A stretch of DNA of 64,000 nt from Pantanalinema sp. GBBB05 (GTDB lineage Bacteria > Cyanobacteriota > Cyanobacteriia > Leptolyngbyales > Leptolyngbyaceae), in contig VRZD01000020.1 of assembly GCA_016743235.1 (NCBI GenBank), positions 1-64,000 on the forward strand. Direction: 5' to 3'. Shown piece by piece: positions 50,157 to 58,205 of the stretch (within the stretch, counting starts at the first letter, position 1; each line of letters opens with the position of its first letter). The position numbers and the translations under genes were made by a program. The notes under the pieces are model-generated. The model made no database searches, was not told the DNA's origin, and saw only the letters and a program-made list of their open reading frames with translations.

Positions 50157-50303
50157 ATTGCCTATTGAGCGAATCCGGGCTATTGCAGATGTCTCAACTA
50201 CCTACGAGACTAGAATGGCTCTAACAAATGCTCCGAAGTAGATTTAGCTTATGGAAACCTGAACTGTCTTACCCAGCTTTGCTTAGAGATTAGAATGCGG
50301 ATT

Positions 50304-50510
50304 TCAATCTGGTAACTCCCACACCCCAGGACTTACTTCTGCATAGCCAATCTGTTTCAAGACTTCTTCCAATGACGGCAAGCCTTCCATTGCCTCGATC
50401 GCATCCATCACCGTCTCGGTTGAAGCGATGCAATAAACAGATTCTTGGGTCACGGTATCGCGCAGGCAGAGAACCCCTTGCCTGACATGTTCAAGCTCGA
50501 AGCGGCTCAA
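50304..50510 (-). CDS. Small phage protein
   Basis: 68 residues starting with TTG directly after the TAG of the upstream gene: SRFELEHVRQGVLCLRDTVT, then an acidic helix (VMDAIEAMEGLPSLEEVLKQ). Unknown; coupled to the terminator-position gene. Confidence 0.5.
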   Translation of the reverse strand: MSRFELEHVRQGVLCLRDTVTQESVYCIASTETVMDAIEAMEGLPSLEEVLKQIGYAEVSPGVWELPD

Positions 50511-50963
50511 CTAGATTACCTTTACCTCTGGTTCTGCGATGTCCAGAGTGATCTTCACGTTCGGATAGACTTCTCCTGATGGCATTCGCAAATATCCACG
50601 CTGCGATCGCAGCGTATCGAGATAGGGGCGCACCTTCTCAAAGCGTTGGTCGAACTCGGATTTGTCGAGTAGTTGCGCGATCGCTACTTCCACGAATCGG
50701 ATAAGCCCGGCACGTTCCCAGTAGGCAATCAGGTCAAGCAAGTAATACTCAATCACTATCTGAGACACTTCGAGGAAGCGCCCCCGACTATCACCTCGAT
50801 AAACCTGGAGTAATGGAAAGTCAACGTTGCTGGCAGCGATAAAAGCGTCATGGTCGCGAATGGCGGCAACAACAGTTTGGGCGCTCAACTGGTTCAAGCG
50901 CTCCTGAAGGTATTCCGCTATTAGCCTGCAAGTTGGGTCAGTATCTGGAGTTAATTTTGTCAT
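50511..50963 (-). CDS. Putative tail terminator-type protein
   Basis: 150 residues, alternating helices and strands (AEYLQERLNQLSAQTVVAAI, FPLLQVYRGDSRGRFLEVSQ). Located between tail completion (56.6 kb) and major tail protein (43.6 kb), the place of the tail terminator in siphophages. Size fits. The call is by position. Confidence 0.5.
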   Translation of the reverse strand: MTKLTPDTDPTCRLIAEYLQERLNQLSAQTVVAAIRDHDAFIAASNVDFPLLQVYRGDSRGRFLEVSQIVIEYYLLDLIAYWERAGLIRFVEVAIAQLLDKSEFDQRFEKVRPYLDTLRSQRGYLRMPSGEVYPNVKITLDIAEPEVKVI

Positions 50964-51053
50964 CGCAGCACACGATCGCGGTTGACATTAGTGTAACTGC
51001 GAAGATTAGGAGCGGCGATCGGGTTCAACATATTAGCGTGAGGCAGTCTGTTC

Positions 51054-51076
51054 AAATCCGCAACCGTTGCGGATTT
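51054..51076. repeat. 23-bp palindrome, copy 18
   Basis: Perfect, central C, left edge of unit 5. Confidence 0.95.
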
Positions 51077-51105
51077 AGAAGTGGAGGTGGGGTGCGATCG
51101 GTATA

Positions 51106-51192
51106 GTGTAACGTTGCCCATAACCCGCCACAAAAACTTCTCAGATTCAACCAATAACCTCTAAACGGTCGGGTTCATGGGCGTTGTTAGCT
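51106..51192. repeat. attC-like site
   Basis: GTGTAAC and GTTAGCT. GCCCAT pairs with ATGGGC and AACCCG with CGGGTT, with one extra C unpaired (CGGGTT-C-ATGGGC): a textbook attC fold. Confidence 0.75.
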
Positions 51193-51240
51193 GGTGGTAA
51201 CAGATGTCCCTATTATTACTCGTTCAGAATTATTACTCGT

Positions 51241-51582
51241 TCAGACAGGTAGATAGGCGAATCTTAAAAACTGTCCAGTTTGATGAAATGTGATTGCCTT
51301 CTCCTCAAATGCTCGAATCAATGCAGTTGCGTATTCAATTCGCAGTTCCCTCTGTGATCGCCCTACATAACGAATCTCAACTGTATCTACCTCAATCCAC
51401 TCAACTTCACGCTTTGGAACAGGTCCTAGATTACCAGTCTCCACGTAACGGCTAGTAGGCATGTAAACGCCGTTTTCCCAAACGGCGGGTTCAGAAACTT
51501 TCGACCACTTCACTCGCACTTTGCAAGGAAATGGCTTAAGTATGTCGATGACACAAGACCAATATTCCTCAAGTCTCAACAT
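51241..51582 (-). CDS. Cassette-borne hypothetical protein
   Basis: 113 residues: MLRLEEYWSCVIDILKPFPC, beta-rich middle (REVEWIEVDTVEIRYVGRSQ), helical end. Unrecognised. Sole gene of a 467-bp cassette (51186-51652). Confidence 0.5.
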   Translation of the reverse strand: MLRLEEYWSCVIDILKPFPCKVRVKWSKVSEPAVWENGVYMPTSRYVETGNLGPVPKREVEWIEVDTVEIRYVGRSQRELRIEYATALIRAFEEKAITFHQTGQFLRFAYLPV

Positions 51583-51645
51583 AAAAGTTTTCTACCGTTT
51601 CTAGCCCCTAATCTAGGATAGTTACCACAGCCTGAAGCGTAAGCC

Positions 51646-51863
51646 AGCTAACAATGAATAGACGGAATTTTTCCGCCTAAGATCCTAATTTAGGGTAGAT
51701 AGGCAGATTTTGTCTGCCTAAGATCCCAGTTTAGGGAATTAGGTAGAGAGCTTCAGTAAATCTTCAAATCACAATGCCTTATCAGTCGCCGTCCAGAGTA
51801 ACCTTCGATCGCAAATCGCAATCGCGTCTCACCAGCGATCGCAGCCCAAATTGGCATTTCCTC
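51646..51863. repeat. B-element of unit 5
   Basis: Opens AGCTAACAATGAATAGACGG; nearly identical to the unit 4 element for the first 75 bp and to unit 1 afterwards. Confidence 0.7.
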
Positions 51864-51886
51864 AAATCCGCAACGGTTGCGGATTT
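51864..51886. repeat. 23-bp palindrome, copy 19
   Basis: Perfect, central G, 62 bp past the antirepressor stop. Confidence 0.95.
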
Positions 51887-51947
51887 GAAAACCCCGATCG
51901 CTACTACAGCAGCCGGGGTTCACAACATCAGCCATGCTCGTTAATCC

Positions 51948-52706
51948 TTACGTCCACTCTCCCAAAAGCTTTTGCCGTGTCCCCTGTCTCTGACCCCATA
52001 GCCGCTCAATCTCTTGGATGTTCTCAGTGCGAATATGGTGACAGGTGACGATCGTCTGAGCTTCGTCAATCAAATCCAAGCGCTCAATACTAGCTAACCA
52101 TGCCTTCAGGTCTTTTGCTGCTCTCATCCCTAGCCGTTGAGCTACTTTAGTTGGGGATAGTCCTGCATGGTCATGAACGACCTGCCCCCGGTTGTTGACC
52201 ACGATATGACGCTCAACCTCAACTACCCGCTCAACCTGCACATCGGCTCTACCCAGGGCAAGCTGACCCAAACCAGGCGCGATCGTCTCCAAGGTTTGAA
52301 TCCCTAACATTAATCGTTCCTGTGTTCTAGCCAGTTCAAGTTGTAGCCTGAGCGCCTCAAGCTCTGCGTTCTTGGTATCAATTACCTGAAGGGCTGCTTT
52401 AAAGTTGCGTTCGCAGTCTAGAAAATACTGTCTAACCTCCTTACCTTTTGCCGTCCCAGCCATCATTGCCAACGACTTGAAGCAATCTATTGTTAATAGT
52501 ATTTGTTCACTAGAACGCCCTCTACCGCTATTTTTCAACCATTTGGTTAAAAAATCAGTGCCTTCTACAAAGTTAGAGGTTAGCTTATCTTTTGCCTTCT
52601 GTTTTGAGGAATAGCCAATCCATTTCCAGGCATCCTCTAAATCTACTGGAAATTCTTCATCGGACTGAAGCAGCGATCGTACTAATGCTTGCGAAAGCTC
52701 CATCAC
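51948..52706 (-). CDS. Phage antirepressor-like protein (unit 5)
   Basis: 252 residues; C-terminal 110 residues as in units 1 and 4, coil shortened by about 7 residues (ALRLQLELARTQERLMLG). N-terminal part is again divergent (TKWLKNSGRGRSSEQILLT). Its neighbour here is not an XRE but a Phd-like regulator, so the antirepressor has been combined with a different repressor fold. Confidence 0.7.
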   Translation of the reverse strand: MMELSQALVRSLLQSDEEFPVDLEDAWKWIGYSSKQKAKDKLTSNFVEGTDFLTKWLKNSGRGRSSEQILLTIDCFKSLAMMAGTAKGKEVRQYFLDCERNFKAALQVIDTKNAELEALRLQLELARTQERLMLGIQTLETIAPGLGQLALGRADVQVERVVEVERHIVVNNRGQVVHDHAGLSPTKVAQRLGMRAAKDLKAWLASIERLDLIDEAQTIVTCHHIRTENIQEIERLWGQRQGTRQKLLGEWT

Positions 52707-52827
52707 ATCATTCCTTTAGTCATGTTCTATTGTTCGTACTGCATACTCTATGGAACGAGAAGCACGGCACAGGCGAATAAACACTGACAGAGATTGCCGT
52801 GCGATTCATGCCACCTATCTGCGATCG

Positions 52828-53169
52828 CTAGTCATCCAAATCACTATCAGGGCTTGAGTGGAAAACCCTGATTGAGACGAACGCTAATCGTCTTTCCCCG
52901 TGATAGGTCAACCAAATACAGTCGGTTCCAGCATCAAGAGATTCCCATGCAGAGTTGAGATTATCCCTGAAGTCAATCAAACTCATCTCTAGTTCTGAAC
53001 CGATTTGTAGTTCTTCCGCGATCGTGATAGGAACCAAATAGCCGATCCGGTCTTTGTAGTACTCCACAGGAACCACGTCGCCAGCTTGAACCTGACGGCG
53101 ATATTTCGACAGACCTTGCCTCAGCTTGGATAAGGGAACCACGTTAATAGGCGGACTTAAGGCGTACAT
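52828..53169 (-). CDS. Phd/YefM-like regulator (unit 5)
   Basis: 113 residues. VVPLSKLRQGLSKYRRQVQA followed by GDVVPVEYYKDRIGYLVPI is the DNA-binding fold of Phd-type antitoxins; the C-terminal half is unrelated to known antitoxin tails. No toxin gene is adjacent. It sits exactly where the other units have an XRE repressor. Confidence 0.65.
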   Translation of the reverse strand: MYALSPPINVVPLSKLRQGLSKYRRQVQAGDVVPVEYYKDRIGYLVPITIAEELQIGSELEMSLIDFRDNLNSAWESLDAGTDCIWLTYHGERRLAFVSIRVFHSSPDSDLDD

Positions 53170-53380
53170 ATAGAACCTCTTTCACATTATCAACATGTGG
53201 CTATCCTAATCAAAGTTGTACGTTAAGTCAAAGTTGATTTTGTTGACAATGTTGTACGTTTTATGCGACATTAGATTCAAGTGAGGCGAATAGCCAAACC
53301 AAAACCCACCACTCCCTAGATTTCTCAGGTCAGAAGGAATGGCGGGTCGAATTCACCCCAAATATTGGAGTAAATCAATT
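53170..53380. promoter_or_regulatory. Divergent control region of unit 5
   Basis: Direct repeats GTTGTACGTT at 53215-53224 and 53251-53260 are the probable operators. TTGACA lies at 53242-53247. TTAGATTCA further right is shared with unit 1 but is spaced too far for a normal promoter. The leader hairpin pairs ACCCACC (53304-53310) with GGCGGGT (53341-53347), one mismatch. Confidence 0.6.
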
Positions 53381-53617
53381 ATGCCTCAAGTAACGCTAGT
53401 ACAAAACCCGGTTCTCCCTACCGAACCTGTACGGGTCTACACTCACCTCGTTACCCTCATCAATCGTGTTACAGGTGACGAACAAGCCTTAACCATTGAA
53501 ACCCTCTCAGATCGCTTCTGCGATGTCATGCGCGAGATTGCTCATCAACGGGTGATGAAAGGGCTGAAAGGCTACGAAGTCTTTGAAACGCTAGACCTGA
53601 CTGAACTTCCCTTCTAA
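53381..53617 (+). CDS. Unit operon gene 1 (unit 5)
   Basis: 78 residues, identical to unit 1 except Val for Ile in LINRVTGDE. Confidence 0.7.
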   Translation: MPQVTLVQNPVLPTEPVRVYTHLVTLINRVTGDEQALTIETLSDRFCDVMREIAHQRVMKGLKGYEVFETLDLTELPF

Positions 53618-53624
53618 CTCTCCA

Positions 53625-53643
53625 GGCAGGCTCTGAGCCTGCC
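53625..53643 (+). other. Intercistronic hairpin after gene 1 (unit 5)
   Basis: GGCAGGC / GCCTGCC. Confidence 0.6.
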
Positions 53644-53674
53644 CCCTCGCTTCACCTATTTGGAGAACTCAATC

Positions 53675-53896
53675 ATGCTCGATTCCCTTGTAATGTCCTG
53701 CGAAGGACACGACGTTTTGATGGAACAACGTGCCGACGGTTGGTATAGCTGGATCAATCTCCACAACGTCTTTTTTCCCGTTGACCATGAACCCCGTCCG
53801 ACCCTAGCCGATGCCATTACCTACAACCTGAGTGCCATTCCTGCCTTCTTTGCTCAGATTGAAGCCAACTCCAAACGCATCGCTGAGGAGGGCTAA
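53675..53896 (+). CDS. Unit operon gene 2 (unit 5)
   Basis: 73 residues; as unit 1 but ending SKRIAEEG. Confidence 0.65.
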   Translation: MLDSLVMSCEGHDVLMEQRADGWYSWINLHNVFFPVDHEPRPTLADAITYNLSAIPAFFAQIEANSKRIAEEG

Positions 53897-53898
53897 CC

Positions 53899-54174
53899 AT
53901 GACTCGCAGACTCACCCACTTTGAACAAACTCTGCAAGCCCATCTCAACAGCATTCCTGAGCATAAATATGACCTCTGGCAATACACCGAAGACGGTCAA
54001 ATCGTTGGCTTCTACTACCTGAGTGTGGCAGCTGCATTTCAAGAGCAGTCCTACCCCGGTTGGCGCTATGTCGTGGAACGTCAAGGCAAAACTGAAGACA
54101 TCACCGAGAACGGTATCAAAATCGTCGATTGCCATGAGGAGAGCATCACTGCCTTAGGAGAGCAGCCATCATGA
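53899..54174 (+). CDS. Unit operon gene 3 (unit 5)
   Basis: 91 residues; overlaps gene 4 by 4 bp (ATGA) instead of 11. Confidence 0.65.
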   Translation: MTRRLTHFEQTLQAHLNSIPEHKYDLWQYTEDGQIVGFYYLSVAAAFQEQSYPGWRYVVERQGKTEDITENGIKIVDCHEESITALGEQPS

Positions 54175-54419
54175 GCGTTAAAGCCATCCCTTTTGAGCAA
54201 CGCTTACAGTTCTGGCTGCAATTTGCTCCTCAGCCACCACTCGTTACCATCTCTCACCCCTTCCTCACCGTTCAATGCACTGATTTCACCTCAGCCGACC
54301 AACTCTTACAAAAGCGCTGCATCCTCAAACGCATTTGGACGGGTGAGCGCTACTGCGAACAGCCAACCGTTTTAGAGCTATGGGCAAAGGGTAGACGCTA
54401 TGACCGCATTTCCTTGTAA
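54171..54419 (+). CDS. Unit operon gene 4 (unit 5)
   Basis: 82 residues; LTVQCTDFTSADQ is the clearest change. Confidence 0.65.
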   Translation: MSVKAIPFEQRLQFWLQFAPQPPLVTISHPFLTVQCTDFTSADQLLQKRCILKRIWTGERYCEQPTVLELWAKGRRYDRISL

Positions 54420-54432
54420 TGGAGCCAAAATC

Positions 54433-54786
54433 ATGCAACTCACCATTGAGATTCCAGATAATATTCAACCGCCAAAATTCCATCTGTTTCAGCGTGTCTG
54501 TCTTGCTCCCAAAAGTCCCACATCTAAATCAGAGCGTCAGTTACAAGATGCCCCTCCGCCCCGTACAGGCGTGATTGTGGGCATGAGCTATATCACTCTG
54601 TTTCAAGCACTGGTTGAAAACTATGCGGGGTTTGGTTGGGAATACCAGGTGGATTTCTACTTCAATGCTCCCTTTGAAAAAGCATTGGGCTGTGAAGAAC
54701 CCGTGCAAACCTACGACGAAGCGGATTTATCCCCATTTACACCTCAGGCTAAAGCCGATCGCAGACAGGTAATCACAGCTAACTGA
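54433..54786 (+). CDS. Unit operon gene 5 (unit 5)
   Basis: 117 residues from MQLTIEIPDN; LVENYAGFGW variant, tail QAKADRRQVITAN. Confidence 0.65.
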   Translation: MQLTIEIPDNIQPPKFHLFQRVCLAPKSPTSKSERQLQDAPPPRTGVIVGMSYITLFQALVENYAGFGWEYQVDFYFNAPFEKALGCEEPVQTYDEADLSPFTPQAKADRRQVITAN

Positions 54787-54795
54787 CTAATTTCT

Positions 54796-54826
54796 CTCCC
54801 ACCAGCTAACCACCAACTGGTGGGAG
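54796..54826 (+). repeat. Hairpin before type III TnpB (unit 5)
   Basis: Same CTCCCACCAG / CTGGTGGGAG arms as in unit 4, one loop base changed. Confidence 0.6.
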
Positions 54827-54851
54827 CCAACTATTGCATCAATGCGCCATC

Positions 54852-56501
54852 ATGAAAACTCTGGAATTCAAGCTTTATCTATCCAAATCCCAACAAACCA
54901 CCATCGATCGCTGGTTGATTGACCTGAAATGGATTTGGAACGCTGGATTGAGCCTATTAGAAGAAGACCAGCAACGCAGATGGCGCACGAAAAACGATTT
55001 TGACCCAATGGATGGAGCCGAAAAATGGCAGTTTTACCGCAACCCCGATCGTTGGGACTGGCAACCGGAAGATAGTAAGAGCGACTTTGCAGGGGTCTTT
55101 GGGTTAGCTTGCAGTTGTACCTACTATCACAAAGCGTCTCAGCAGCGTTATCCAGCCTGTGAGATTCGGCATCACATGCAAGTTGAGGAACCGTTTAAAC
55201 TAGCTGGAAAAATTCAGACAAACAAAGTAAACCGCGATAAACCCTGGCTCCATGCTATCTGCTCACGGATACGACATAGCGTCATCAGGTCACTCATGAG
55301 AGCATGGAAACGCTACCTAGACCCCTGCGATCCTACCCGTAAGCCAAACTACAAGGGCAAGCGGGATAAATTCACCAGTTTAACCAACCAAAATGGGAAG
55401 GTGACATGTTGCCTTGTAGGAGCCAATCATATTAAGCTGCCTATCCTGGGAGTCCTCAAAGCCAAGGGGATTAAAGTTCGGCTAGGTGATCGCCAATTTG
55501 AAACCGTCCGAATTGTCAAACGAGCATCTGGTTACTATCTGCAATTGTTGTTGCATGAGCAGCTAACGTTAGATGCACCGAAATACCCGGATGATGCGAT
55601 CGGGCTTGATCCTGGTGTGGCGAATGCACTCACCCGTTCTGATGGCTGGGTGGCTAAAAATCTAAGGCTGTATCGGAAGTCAGAACGCAAACTAGCACGG
55701 CTTCAGCGTCAAGCATCACGGCAGAGACTAGGGAGCAAGAATTGGCAGAAGACGATTAAACAAATTGGTAAGCTGCATGAGCGTACTGCCATGAGGCGCA
55801 AACACCGCAATCACAAACTATCTACCTATCTGGTACAAACCTTTGGCGGCATTGCCTTAGAGGAAAATAATCTGCAAAACATGACCCGACGACCCAAGCC
55901 GAAATTGAGAGAGGACGGTAAGGAGTATGCACGTAATAATGCCACTGCAAAGGCAGGACTGAACAAGGCATTGCTAGATGTTGGAATCGGTCAACTACAA
56001 AAGCTCATTGAAACCAAGAGTAAGATTACAGGGACAGAGTTTCACGCGATCGCTTCTCAATATAACTCTCAGACCTGTATGCAGTGTGGAGCCGTTGACC
56101 GCGCGAGTCGGCTCACTCAATCAGAATTTTGCTGTATGACCTGCGGCTATCAAGAACATGCGGATGTAAATGCCGCTCAGGTGGTACTGAATAAAGCACC
56201 TTGGACACGCGAGTTTCGCTTCAGATTGCGTGAACCAGGAGAACAGTCTTCCAGTCGGAAGGGTACGGCGCTTCCTAGCCGAAACCGTCAAGGCAACTTG
56301 ACTAAGCCTGCCGCTGAGTCCTCTATGGGCTGTCAGCAGGAACTAGCTTGTGCAGTCACGCGACTTACACAAGTCGGAACCCCTGAGATTACAGGGAAAC
56401 CCCTAAGCAAGCGATCGCGTAAATCTTCTAAGCGATTGGCACATTCTGACCTTGATATTCCCCTACAACTTAGTCTGTGGGATACAGCAGAAATGCGCTA
56501 G
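54852..56501 (+). CDS. tnpB: TnpB-like nuclease, type III (unit 5)
   Basis: 549 residues from MKTLEFKLYL. AIGLDPGVANALTRSDG, GGIALEENNL, CMQCG/CMTCG and EHADVNAAQVVL intact. The extended tail is kept (RLREPGEQSSSRKG). The final 20 residues diverge from the unit 4 copy. Confidence 0.85.
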   Translation: MKTLEFKLYLSKSQQTTIDRWLIDLKWIWNAGLSLLEEDQQRRWRTKNDFDPMDGAEKWQFYRNPDRWDWQPEDSKSDFAGVFGLACSCTYYHKASQQRYPACEIRHHMQVEEPFKLAGKIQTNKVNRDKPWLHAICSRIRHSVIRSLMRAWKRYLDPCDPTRKPNYKGKRDKFTSLTNQNGKVTCCLVGANHIKLPILGVLKAKGIKVRLGDRQFETVRIVKRASGYYLQLLLHEQLTLDAPKYPDDAIGLDPGVANALTRSDGWVAKNLRLYRKSERKLARLQRQASRQRLGSKNWQKTIKQIGKLHERTAMRRKHRNHKLSTYLVQTFGGIALEENNLQNMTRRPKPKLREDGKEYARNNATAKAGLNKALLDVGIGQLQKLIETKSKITGTEFHAIASQYNSQTCMQCGAVDRASRLTQSEFCCMTCGYQEHADVNAAQVVLNKAPWTREFRFRLREPGEQSSSRKGTALPSRNRQGNLTKPAAESSMGCQQELACAVTRLTQVGTPEITGKPLSKRSRKSSKRLAHSDLDIPLQLSLWDTAEMR

Positions 56502-56575
56502 GGCAGCATTGCTTAGGGATTGGAAGGGTCGTTGAGGGTAGGAAAAGGTTTATCCTGAGTTGTTAGACAGTTATG

Positions 56576-57037
56576 TCATTTCTTTTTCCCTGCCACTACC
56601 CACTTCTCTAACACTTCAGTTGATTGCCTAACCAATTCCGGGTGAATGACCACGATCGGGCGCGTCTCATCATTCCACACGGCTTTCTTGAGATTGCTGC
56701 CGAAGGTGACGGTATCGCCCTGCACTTCTGCCACATTCCCAGGCTTGCCCTTCTTGAAGCTATCTCGCAGCTCCCCCGAATCAATCAGCACCTTACCCTT
56801 GGCTCGCTTGGGCTTGCTCTGAAGGGTAGCATCTGATAATCGTTTCCATTGCACCCCGCCGTACACTTCCCCGGTCGTTGTTGCCGATGGACTGGATTTA
56901 AACCGCTGCCCAAAATCCCGGTCTGCTACTCGGTACAGACTGCCTGCGATCGGAGCCAGGTTATTTGCTCGATCACTGATGCCCTCCAACTGTTTCACCA
57001 GTCGGTTCAGCGCTTTGATATCGAACTTGATATCCAT
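56576..57037 (-). CDS. Tail completion protein, Mu gpG-like (virion morphogenesis family)
   Basis: 153 residues: helical start (ALNRLVKQLEGISDRAN), WKRLSDATLQSKPKRAKGKVL, then LIDSGELRDSFKK and TVTFGSNLKKAVW. The L-x-x-S/T-G-x-L-x-x-S pattern is the hallmark of the Mu gpG / phage virion morphogenesis family, which helps join or finish the tail. Convergent with the end of unit 5. Confidence 0.75.
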   Translation of the reverse strand: MDIKFDIKALNRLVKQLEGISDRANNLAPIAGSLYRVADRDFGQRFKSSPSATTTGEVYGGVQWKRLSDATLQSKPKRAKGKVLIDSGELRDSFKKGKPGNVAEVQGDTVTFGSNLKKAVWNDETRPIVVIHPELVRQSTEVLEKWVVAGKKK

Positions 57038-57038
57038 C

Positions 57039-57437
57039 TCAAATTACCCAATCGCTATCGAACCCGTTATCAGTCAGAACATCCCTAAACTGCTGCAACT
57101 GTGCCGGAGTGTAATCAACAGGCAGTGTCGCTCGAATTTGGCTAATCGCAAATTGGAGGTCAGCCATCCTGCGATCGTCATCCGCTTCACTGTTGGCAAA
57201 GGCATAGAACATCAAATCCCGTGCGCGGTCATTATCTGAACTGTAAGCGATCGCGAACAGCTCAGTGTTTGCCATGTCTTTGTCTAGCTTGCTCCACTTG
57301 TCCTTGGGAAACTTAATCCCCTGGAGATATGCCAGCAGCTCATTACTATCGTCGGCTAGCCACTCATCTCCCCAACCACCCTGCTTTTCTTCGGCAGCTC
57401 CAACAATTTTGCCTTGTGCATTGCGCTTGACGTACAT
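57039..57437 (-). CDS. Phage hypothetical protein
   Basis: 132 residues: YVKRNAQGKIVGAAEEKQGG start, helical end (TPAQLQQFRDVLTDNGFDS). Unknown; contiguous with neighbours. Confidence 0.55.
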   Translation of the reverse strand: MYVKRNAQGKIVGAAEEKQGGWGDEWLADDSNELLAYLQGIKFPKDKWSKLDKDMANTELFAIAYSSDNDRARDLMFYAFANSEADDDRRMADLQFAISQIRATLPVDYTPAQLQQFRDVLTDNGFDSDWVI

Positions 57438-58205
57438 CTATCTCTTTCCTCTGGCATCAATATAGCCTGCACACGATATCCAGAGCGAGTTGTTAGCGTT
57501 TCCTAGTGCCTCCCGCACCCCAATGCGCCCTGAAGTGTCAGTCAACAGCCGGACAGTCCCGAGCGGGGCAACGCTGGAACATTGGACGTGAATTTGTCCA
57601 ATGGTATAGTCCGCCTGTCCGTCGTTCTGGTTTTGGGGCGAAGTACACCACAGGTAATCGGCATTGCTACCAGAGTAGAAGATGACGATTAAGGGTTCGA
57701 CCTGAATGCCAGTTGGAACAGTGAGAACTATGAGGATTCGAGCCGTGTTCCCGATCGCGCCAGTGCTGCTGTAGAAGGTTGAATCTCTCCAAGTGCAGCG
57801 ATCGCCAGTCTGAGTGTACGGGCGAATCGAGCCATCGGACCTAGTTTGGACTGACCAAACTCTACGCACAACCCAGCCGCTAGGAGCATTGGTACCCGTG
57901 ACAGAGGTATCGAAGCAAGCATCGATCGCCCCGGTCGAAGGGTTGAACATCGCAAAGCAGTGATACCAGGTGCTGTTCGCTTTGCTGCCGACAACTGACC
58001 CACCCTGATTGTTGCCAGCCTGCCATGCTGCATCTAAGCGCTTGGTGATGATTGATGAGGACTCAACCAAGTGATCGTTGATCCAGCAAACGCCAGCACC
58101 GAAATCAATATCGTTCGTCGGGTCGCTACTACTGTTGGCAGTTTCCCAGCCAGATATGTAATCCAGCAGGCGAACGGAGGGTGACGTAATCCAGCCGTGC
58201 CTCAT
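57438..58205 (-). CDS. Phage fibre-like or decoration protein
   Basis: 255 residues from MRHGWITSPS, start ATG overlapping the previous stop (ATGA). Beta-rich, many aromatic and Ser/Thr residues, four Cys; resembles a pyocin/adhesin knob by composition only. Confidence 0.5.
   Translation of the reverse strand: MRHGWITSPSVRLLDYISGWETANSSSDPTNDIDFGAGVCWINDHLVESSSIITKRLDAAWQAGNNQGGSVVGSKANSTWYHCFAMFNPSTGAIDACFDTSVTGTNAPSGWVVRRVWSVQTRSDGSIRPYTQTGDRCTWRDSTFYSSTGAIGNTARILIVLTVPTGIQVEPLIVIFYSGSNADYLWCTSPQNQNDGQADYTIGQIHVQCSSVAPLGTVRLLTDTSGRIGVREALGNANNSLWISCAGYIDARGKR

Noticed and set aside
52828..53169. Phd-type toxin-antitoxin pair
   Set aside because: No toxin frame lies next to it; the position and divergent operon point to use as a unit repressor.
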